Assembly: GCA_012934845.2 (NCBI GenBank)
Contig: WNNJ02002553.1
Location: 62,001 to 126,000 of the forward strand
DNA: 64,000 bases
From: Pomphorhynchus laevis
Lineage: Eukaryota; Acanthocephala; Palaeacanthocephala; Echinorhynchida; Pomphorhynchidae
Direction: 5' to 3'
Positions 34,001 to 42,800 of this stretch are shown here, in pieces (positions within the stretch are counted from its first letter, which is position 1; every line of letters begins with the position of its first letter). The position numbers and the translations under genes are program-made. Under the pieces are notes generated by a model that made no database searches, was not told where the DNA came from, and worked only from the letters and a program-made list of their open reading frames with translations.

Positions 34001-36840
34001 AATCCCATAGTTGATTCAATCTTATCGTCTAAATAATCATATCAGCTGGGTCTACGTATTTCATACTATTTAAAAATTAAAATAGCTAAATAAAAATAAA
34101 TAACAATAAATAATTATTATTGTTATGTAAGAAAAATTAATATAAATAATTTATAACACTTTATAAAGAGTATCAATTGGGCATAATTATCTATAAAAGA
34201 GTACAAATTCTATTCAAACTTAACAACTCTTAATCCGTGTGATAAAATTATATGTTGTATTTCGCGTTAAATTCGGCAAATTTAAATTTTTAATTTAAAT
34301 TTTGTTTAAAATACAATTAAAAAGCAATTTTAATAAAATAGTCATTTTAATAAAAATAATAATTAAATTAATTAAAAAATTAATAAAAAATTAATAAATT
34401 TTATTTTTTTGAATAAAATTATAATATCATCATAATATTATCATAATAATATTATGATAATAATATTAATATTAATAATATTCTATTAATACAGATAATA
34501 ATATTATAATAATATTATAATAATATAATAACAGATAATAATATTCTGTAAGATAATAAAATATAATAAATGTGATGAAAGATAATAAATGTGATGTTCA
34601 CTTAAACAGTTCATCAACTGTTGATGTTGAAACCGTTAATAAAAATTTTTGAATTAAATTTAGTTCTAAATAAAAATTTCAAATTATAGTTAATCTTAAA
34701 ATCAAAGTTTTATATTTTTATAATTTGTACATTGAACCAATGTACATTGAACTAATGTAATAGTTCAATTTAATTGTCAAATTTAATTGAACTATTAAAT
34801 TGAACCAATGTATATTGGCAATTGTAAAACATTAAGAATAAAATTTAGAAATTTTTGTAATTTATATTTATAATTTTTTGTAAATTCGTAAAATTTAAAA
34901 TTATATTAAAGATTTTGATTATTTGTAGATTAAATCAAAAGTTTAGATTTTAAATTTTCCAATTTATCAAAGCTATTCGACACATTTTTAAAATTTGAAA
35001 TTTCGAATTTCAATAGTCATTCAACATTCACAGGATACCGTTCCATAAATTTAAAGAATATCGTTAAGGTAAACACTCCAAAATTTACCTCGAATTGTAC
35101 CAAGCTGTATATAGTCGAATCGTTTAACTGCATAATGAATTGCCTATTGAACTTCATTGTTAACACATAAAATTTGCCAGTAACATTTGAATTAAATGAT
35201 CATGCGTTTTTAAAAGTCCAATCTAAATGTACTTACTTCATTTTCCTCTGGTATTTTAGTGACAAAAACGCTAAATTCCGTTAAGCGAAAAGATCCCGAT
35301 CCAATCTGGTTTGAAGTAGTCCACATTGGATTGCTATCTGTCGGTGAAGTCGACGTACATATACATGAAGATAATGTATATGGGGATGCCATTAATCCGT
35401 ATGGTGCTGAACATTCTCTAAGAAACAACGTCTTCAAGCAATTTTTATGAAAAGAACTATTGAGTGCATAATTAAAAGAGCAAATCGATTCTTCGAATCG
35501 ATTAAGAAAGATATATAATATCATTACAATATGATTTTGTCGAGCAAAGCATTCGCGTTCTCATATAACATATTTTTTGTAAAAACTTGTTAACAACCTC
35601 ATACAGCAAGTTTCAAAAAATCATCTGTCGAATTTTTACTTCACGAAGAAAAAAAATAAAATAATAATTTTTAAAAATTATTTAAAAAAATATAAAAAAT
35701 TGCATTCAACAGATATCTTAGTAATTGAGATTAGCAGCTATGTTCAAAAGTTGCTAATATTTATTTAAAGATTAGCAGCTTTTTTGAAATTCGTAATCTC
35801 ACAACAGAATGCAAAAGCTTATCGTACAAAAACAAAAAGTTGTTTTTATTTAAATGTTTTTTAGCAAACAAATTAACGAATATTTAAATGTTAATTCTGA
35901 GGACTTAAGATCATGAATCAATAAATCATAATCTCGCGTAAATATATAAACGATACTTTAAATTAAACTTTGATGATAATTGTTTAAAAGTAACTTTAGG
36001 TTGTTTAATATAAGAGTGTTCTATTTAATTTAAAAAATCGTTTAAAAATGCATTTAAAAATTTGTTTTAAATAAAATTAAATTATCTAAGGGTAAAATTC
36101 CGATTGCAATAAAATTAATTTGTAATCCATGAGTATACTTAATTATTGAATAAAACATTATATTTTTAGTGAATTTTGTCACTAAAATTTAGTGACAGCT
36201 CTTTTGCAATAGAATCGTACTCAGCTGGAGGTTGTTTGCATTGCGGTGACCAATCATGAATCTGAAAAGTTATTATGTTTTAGATACATTTAAATATTGT
36301 ATTTTAGCATACAAGCATATCAGTTGAGTTTTCGTTTGAATAATACAGTGCATCTTGACTGGAATTCATCATTACATCCATTTTGCTATCCATTGATACT
36401 ATTTGGGCAGAAGAAAGTCCAATAAAGTTTTGTTCGAGCATATTATTTTCCTTAACAAAAAGAAAAAAATGGCAAAATAATATAAAATAATACATTTTAG
36501 ATAATTTGTTAATAAATATCATAAAATGCATCAATTCGTTATAAAATATCGATGAAATAAGTTTAATTTTAAAAATGTGATTTTTATAAGATTCTTATCT
36601 AAATGATGAACACTTCCATAAATACAATTTTCAATAAAACGTTTAGTGTTTTAATAAAATTAATATTGATTCTTGAATATTTTTAACTCGAAATTTTAAT
36701 TAAAACAATTAAAAAGTTTTCTATATAAATAACGTCAGTCTATAAATATAAAAAATATAAGATACTGTTTATTAAATTTTATTAAATTTATTTTTGTTAT
36801 AAAAATACTTTTAAATTTTATTATTTTATTATTTTAAAAG

Positions 36841-36894
<54 letters not shown>

Positions 36895-39800
36895 ATGTTA
36901 CTAATACAGGAAATCAATTAAATAAATTAAAATAAGTAAATCAATTTATAGTAGAAAAACATTTATTTGCAACTCGATTCCTAGTTTATATTGATCAATA
37001 TGGTCAGATAACATTATGTTCACAATCTTATAATTCTAAACTTCTGTGTTTATTGACATGATAAAATTTTACTAACCTCATCCTCATAGAAACGTGGAAT
37101 ATAACAAATTAAATGTATTGGTATAGTGCATGGCATTATATATCTAGATATAAACACTAAATTAACATTTTAAACATGTATCATTTTATACATGTTAATA
37201 TAAAAATAACATCAAGCAGAAAATAGTAAAATATTAAACAAAAAATAAAATTAAAATAAAAAATTTAAAAAAATTGTAGAAATTGTAAAATAAGCTCTTT
37301 AGCTGAAAATCTTTATTGATGAATAGTAAATAAGCAATAGATCATTATCATTTTAATGTCAATTTTCTTATTGAATACAAGAATTAATTATAAAAAAATA
37401 AATATTTAAATAATAAATAATTATTGAATAAAATTTCATAATTATAATACATAATTATAAAATTGGCAATTTTAAACCAACTAAAAATCATAAAATACAA
37501 AAATTATAAAATATATAAATTGTAAATCGTAACTATGGTGCTATAAAAATAAGTAGGAAATTTTTATGGAAAGTAAATAATATGTGTTTAAATAGGATAT
37601 TAGAAAAGAAACTCAAAGTATATATAAGAAAACATATTATTAGCATTTAGTTTGCCCTGATGTCATGCTGAATTAAGGAATAGGGTACGAAACATATCAG
37701 TTCCTCTAGATTACCTACAATCTGTATTATAATGTATCGTATAAAAAATTCAAGGTGCTAAAACCTGAAAACATAGCAGGTTCTCTTGATGACTTCTAAT
37801 CCTTATTCGGATTCCTTTTATCAATTGATTCATAAAAATTGAATTTTAAAAAATTCTTACTTTTTATAATTATATAAAATCTTAAGATTAAATTTATATG
37901 TGGTACAAAATACGTGGACTAAGTTAAGTTATCTGATCATTTGAGATATTAATAAACTTTAAGCGCTAAATGTTTAAACATTCTCTAGACTATCTTGTTG
38001 AAATAGTTTATTTTTATATATAAGGTTTTTAGAAATTTAAAGCAAAACACATCTTGTACTCTGCAGATAGTTTGATATTCCTTTGCACGTCTTTTGGCTA
38101 AAACCTGTATATGACTAGAAACTTGCTTCCGTGTTCGTATCTTGCCTGTTTTCTCTTTTATATATTTTGCTATTAGCTCATTTCGCCCTTAATGCAGTAG
38201 AATTTCTGTAGAATCAAATGTGGTATTATTAATCACACCTACGTACCATACATTTTACCCTCTTCTGATAGAATTATTTTCCTTCTTCCACATGGTGGAT
38301 AAAGTGACAGGGCTTCCTTTAAAATCAGACAAATTTCATTATTAAAAGCCAAAATGATTATTTAAATCACGAAAGTTAAAATATTAAAATAATTATATTT
38401 TAATGAACACAAAATTTATGAACAGATTAAATAAAATCAATCAAAAAGAAGCTAACTCGAGTTATCGTCAGCTGCCTCCAGCATGGCCACTGCATTTTCT
38501 CTTTTCACTGAGATACTGAGGAGTTGTAGGCAAAAGATGCCGGTGCGTTTGTCGCCACTGAATTGAATTAGAAGGCTTCCATGTTATTTCTGAAAAACAG
38601 CGGCGCTGAGGCCAACAGCTCCGAATATCTCGATCGAAATTGGGACGAAAATATACCGGCTTGGGTCAAGCCCTCATGTGTGTAGACACTAGTGTGTTTG
38701 GACAGTTAAAATCCCACACGACTGTTCTACTCGAGCGTCAAGGAAACAAGTGGCATCATCAGGCTTCTTACCGTCATCACCAGATAGTCAGGTAGGTTCG
38801 AGTCGCGATGGGACTCTATTGCGAAAATCGATCAACGGATAAATCCATTTACTGTGGCATGACGGGAGTGACGAGCATTGGAGCGACGGTGGTGAGTTGC
38901 CGAGAAGTTGGAGTAGGAAACGCACGAGCATCTGAATAGAATAGAGAATTTAATGTATAGGCGAAGGCTAACAACAACTGTAGTTGCTTGGTCTTCGAGT
39001 TTTGTTACGACGGCACGATTCGATAGATTTAGAAGAAAGACGCCTAGATCTACCAGATTTAGGTAGATATAGTAGATGCGCTCAATCGTCTGATGGTTCT
39101 TGTATAGATTCAAGATATCCATTAAAAATTTATTGAAAGTATATCGATAACCAGCGCTTTTGTATGTTTAGGTCCACTGAAACTCCGACCGGAATTCATC
39201 AGTCCATATCCCACAGGCATAGAATAGAGAAAATTAGGATCGCTTTGGCTGCATGGTGACGAAGCTTATGTTGATAAATACTTGTGACTAGACAGACGGC
39301 GGTCGAGCAAAGAGATTCACAAAATGCTGGAATGACAATGTCTCGTAAGAGGTGAGTATTGCTATACCACCAAGACCAACTGAGAATGTGGTCTGCCTAC
39401 AGGTTCTCTCCGTCTTATTTAAATTCAACACCTCTGTAAAAGTACTGCGCAGGACGTTATCGAAGCACATAGTATGTGCTGAATCAAAGCGGGGAGCGCG
39501 GTGAAGAATAGAATGTGTTGCAAGAATGTGTTGTTGGTTGCCAACTGGCGAACCGAGCATATCGGCGTAAGGAAGAATAGCTAGATCGTGAAAGATAATT
39601 TCGCTTTTTTCTAGTTGTATGGTGAGGCCTAAAGATTAAACTTTTTTACAATTAGACTTGCGTCATGGCAAAGTTAATCTGTTGAGCCGGCTATGGAACT
39701 AAGAAGATCAACTCATTTTTGTACATATGTTGAAACCACTGTAGAAAACACTGAAGCTATTAGATTATCCAGTTTAGAATCTATCGCGGGACGAGCTCCA

Positions 39801-42800
39801 CGAGGGATCCGGCGTACCAAGCGTATGCTGTCCGAAAAAAGGAGTGACATCGCTTCCGGCATTTGTTCGAAATACGATGCTGTTGAGCGGTGGTTGGTCC
39901 CGTTGAAGTCAGGCGAGTTGAGAAGGAGATAATCAGCCACGAGAGCTTCGGGATCCAGATTATGCACTGTTACTTGGATCTGATAAACGTTCTTAACAGC
40001 CCGGAGGCTTGCCGGCTCTCAGGCACACTAGGTTGCGACGGTCGTGACTTCGAATGAAGCCCATGCTCATGGCCTTAAAGTCGTTAAGACAAAACGATTA
40101 GCGAACACGATGGTGTACATTGTCTTTCATCAGTGTTGTTCTCTGCCTGGCCCGGTATCGAATTGATCGGAAAGCGAAGCGAGTTACGAAGAACTCGCAG
40201 CACTCCGCATTGTTTTTCGAACGGCTGTTGGGATTTTCGTAAAAATAAATGTTTCCATCGATTCGATCGTCAGATTCCTTATATCCCGGGATGACTGTGT
40301 ATTTTTATCGTCGAGCAAAGTGAGTGCATGTATATATTTAAAAACAAAGATTGTTACCAAATCAATTAAAATTATTATATTAATAATAAAGAGAGCTCTC
40401 GGGTGGCCTCGTGCGCTCTCACGAAGCACGATTGTATGTATATATATTAACGATTGTATTTATATTGCAAGTACCTCTATCTTATTTATATCTAAGTATT
40501 TACATCCATTTTACTTACTGTCGTTGAAAGTATTTATATTGCAAGTATTTATTATTTATAATTAATAATAATTAATAATAATTAATAATAATTTATAATT
40601 AATAATTTATTTATTAATTTTTTATTTGTTATTTATTTTTTATTTTTTTTATTTGTTTTTTATTTATTAATTTATTTTTTATTTAATTTTTTAACCAGAA
40701 AAAAAATTACAACAAAAAATTAAATGAAAATTCTTATGTGTAATAATTCAAGTAAATTTTCATCATGATATTATATTTTACAGGATATTATAATTTATAA
40801 CGATGTTTATTATAAATTAAATATATAATTTAATATATAACATAAATATAATTTTTAGTAATATTAATATATTAATATTATAATCACATATAAGTCCGAC
40901 GCGAAAGAATGACCACTGCCGTTTCGTCATCACAATAACTCATCAGTGCCAGATCCCTCCCACTACTGGATGCAGAGGAGGACTATCAGACGGCAAGTCC
41001 TCCTCTGCATCCACTAGAAATTCGAATGATCCTATTCGGTGAAGCTGTAGTGCTGATTTAGCACTCTGATGGTGTTGCTGGTAATTTTCTGGTACATCAT
41101 TCACATGATTCATTCGTTGATTGCCGTCTGCAAGTCCTCATATGCATCCAGCAGTGCGAGGGATCTGGCACTGATAAGTCATTGTAATGACGAAACGGCA
41201 TTCGTCATTCTTTCGCGTCGGGCTTATATGTATTACAATAACTTCACGCAGAATGGTATCATTCGAGTAAAATAGAAGTAAGCCGATATATAGATATCTT
41301 GCGCTGGCATTTGCCAGTGCTTTTTAGCTACTGATCCTATTTGGTGATGCTGTAATGCTGATCTAGCACTCTGATGATGTTACTGGTAATTTTCTGGTAC
41401 ATCATTCACATGATTCATTCATTGATTGCCGTCTGTTAGTCCTCCTCTGCATCCAGTAGTGGGAGGGATCTGGCACTGATAGGTCATTGTGATGACGAAA
41501 CGGCAGTCGTCATTCTTTCGCGTCGGGCTTATTTTAAATCGCGGAATGTATCACTTATCCAAAAATTATATAATAATATTATAATAATATTTTATTCTTC
41601 AGCATTTGTACTGCTTGGCAGGTCTGCTACCATGACCAGTTTCCTCCATTTTTCCTCCGACTCTGGGAGATGTACGTTAATTATTTTACGTGACTGAACC
41701 TTATTATACCAAACCTCATTATGGAAAAACACAATTTTCTTTGCAATTCGGATTTACAGGCGCGTCAGCTGGATACCAAAGCTCTTACCTTCAACAATCA
41801 GTAATCCAGAAAGAGCGGCAATGAAAAATCTTATGAGAGATGAAGAAATAACAATATGTAAATCAGACAAAGGGCGAGCACTAGCAGTAGTGAACACCAA
41901 AGACTATGTAGAGCATGGGAATTTATTACTAACTAATAATAAGTTTGTTAAATTATCCGCTGATCCAACGGCCAAGAGAGGACTTTCAACCAGTTTTTGT
42001 TGAAATTACACAAAGAAGGCAAGTTGAGTAAGCATCAATATAACGAAACTACATCTACAGGCGCGTCAGCTGGATACCTATATTTGCTTCCGAAATTGCA
42101 CAAATCAACCCTAGCATTCCATCCAATTATTGCATTGTATATGTTTGTCGGACATAAATTGGCAAAAATGATCAGCAAAATATTAAATGTTTGCAAATCT
42201 CCAAGTTTCTCGCAAATAAAGGATGGCCCAGAATTCGCTAAGTACATCACGAGTTTTAACGCTAACCCGTGTTTCTTCGCAACAGCGGATGTAATTTCAT
42301 TATTTACTAACGTCCCTTTAAGATCTAGTGTGCAAATTGCTGCGAAAGTTTTATCCGACAAATGTGATTATCCGATACTAAAAAATTCTGAGTGCACAAA
42401 GCTATTGATGTGGTGTACTGAAAAGTCAGCGTTTCTTTTTGAGAAGAACGTATTTGATCAAATCAATGGAGTTGCAATGGGCTCTCCGCTTGGACCTACT
42501 TTAGCAAACATTTATATGGATTTAATGGGAAACAGACATATATCATAGACTGCCAGACCTATGCGCATATTGGGGCTATGTATATGATGTGTTTATGGTT
42601 TTCAATACGCGTCCAAATACGGTATCACTCCGAAATGTGCTTAATGAAAAAGATCAGGCAATTCAATGACAGCTACAGCTTGACGATAGTAAACAATCGA
42701 TCGCATTTCTCGATGTGTGTTGTTAGACGTTGTAATAACATCACAACAGAGGTATATCGTAAACCTAATATTACGTGAAATCCTCCTCTCTGGTCTACTC

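Larger units (their letters stand above)
40887..41530. repeat. Terminal repeats of a Penelope-like element: one inverted and two direct copies
   Basis: A block of about 200 bp is present at 41026-41228 and 41334-41526 in direct order, and its core again, inverted, at 40887-41000. All share CCTCCTCTGCATCCAGTAGT, GAGGGATCTGGCACTGAT, GTGATGACGAAACGGCA and CATTCTTTCGCGTCGGRCTT. Tandem plus inverted pseudo-LTRs are the usual architecture of Penelope-like elements. The coding part follows at 41640. Confidence 0.85.
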
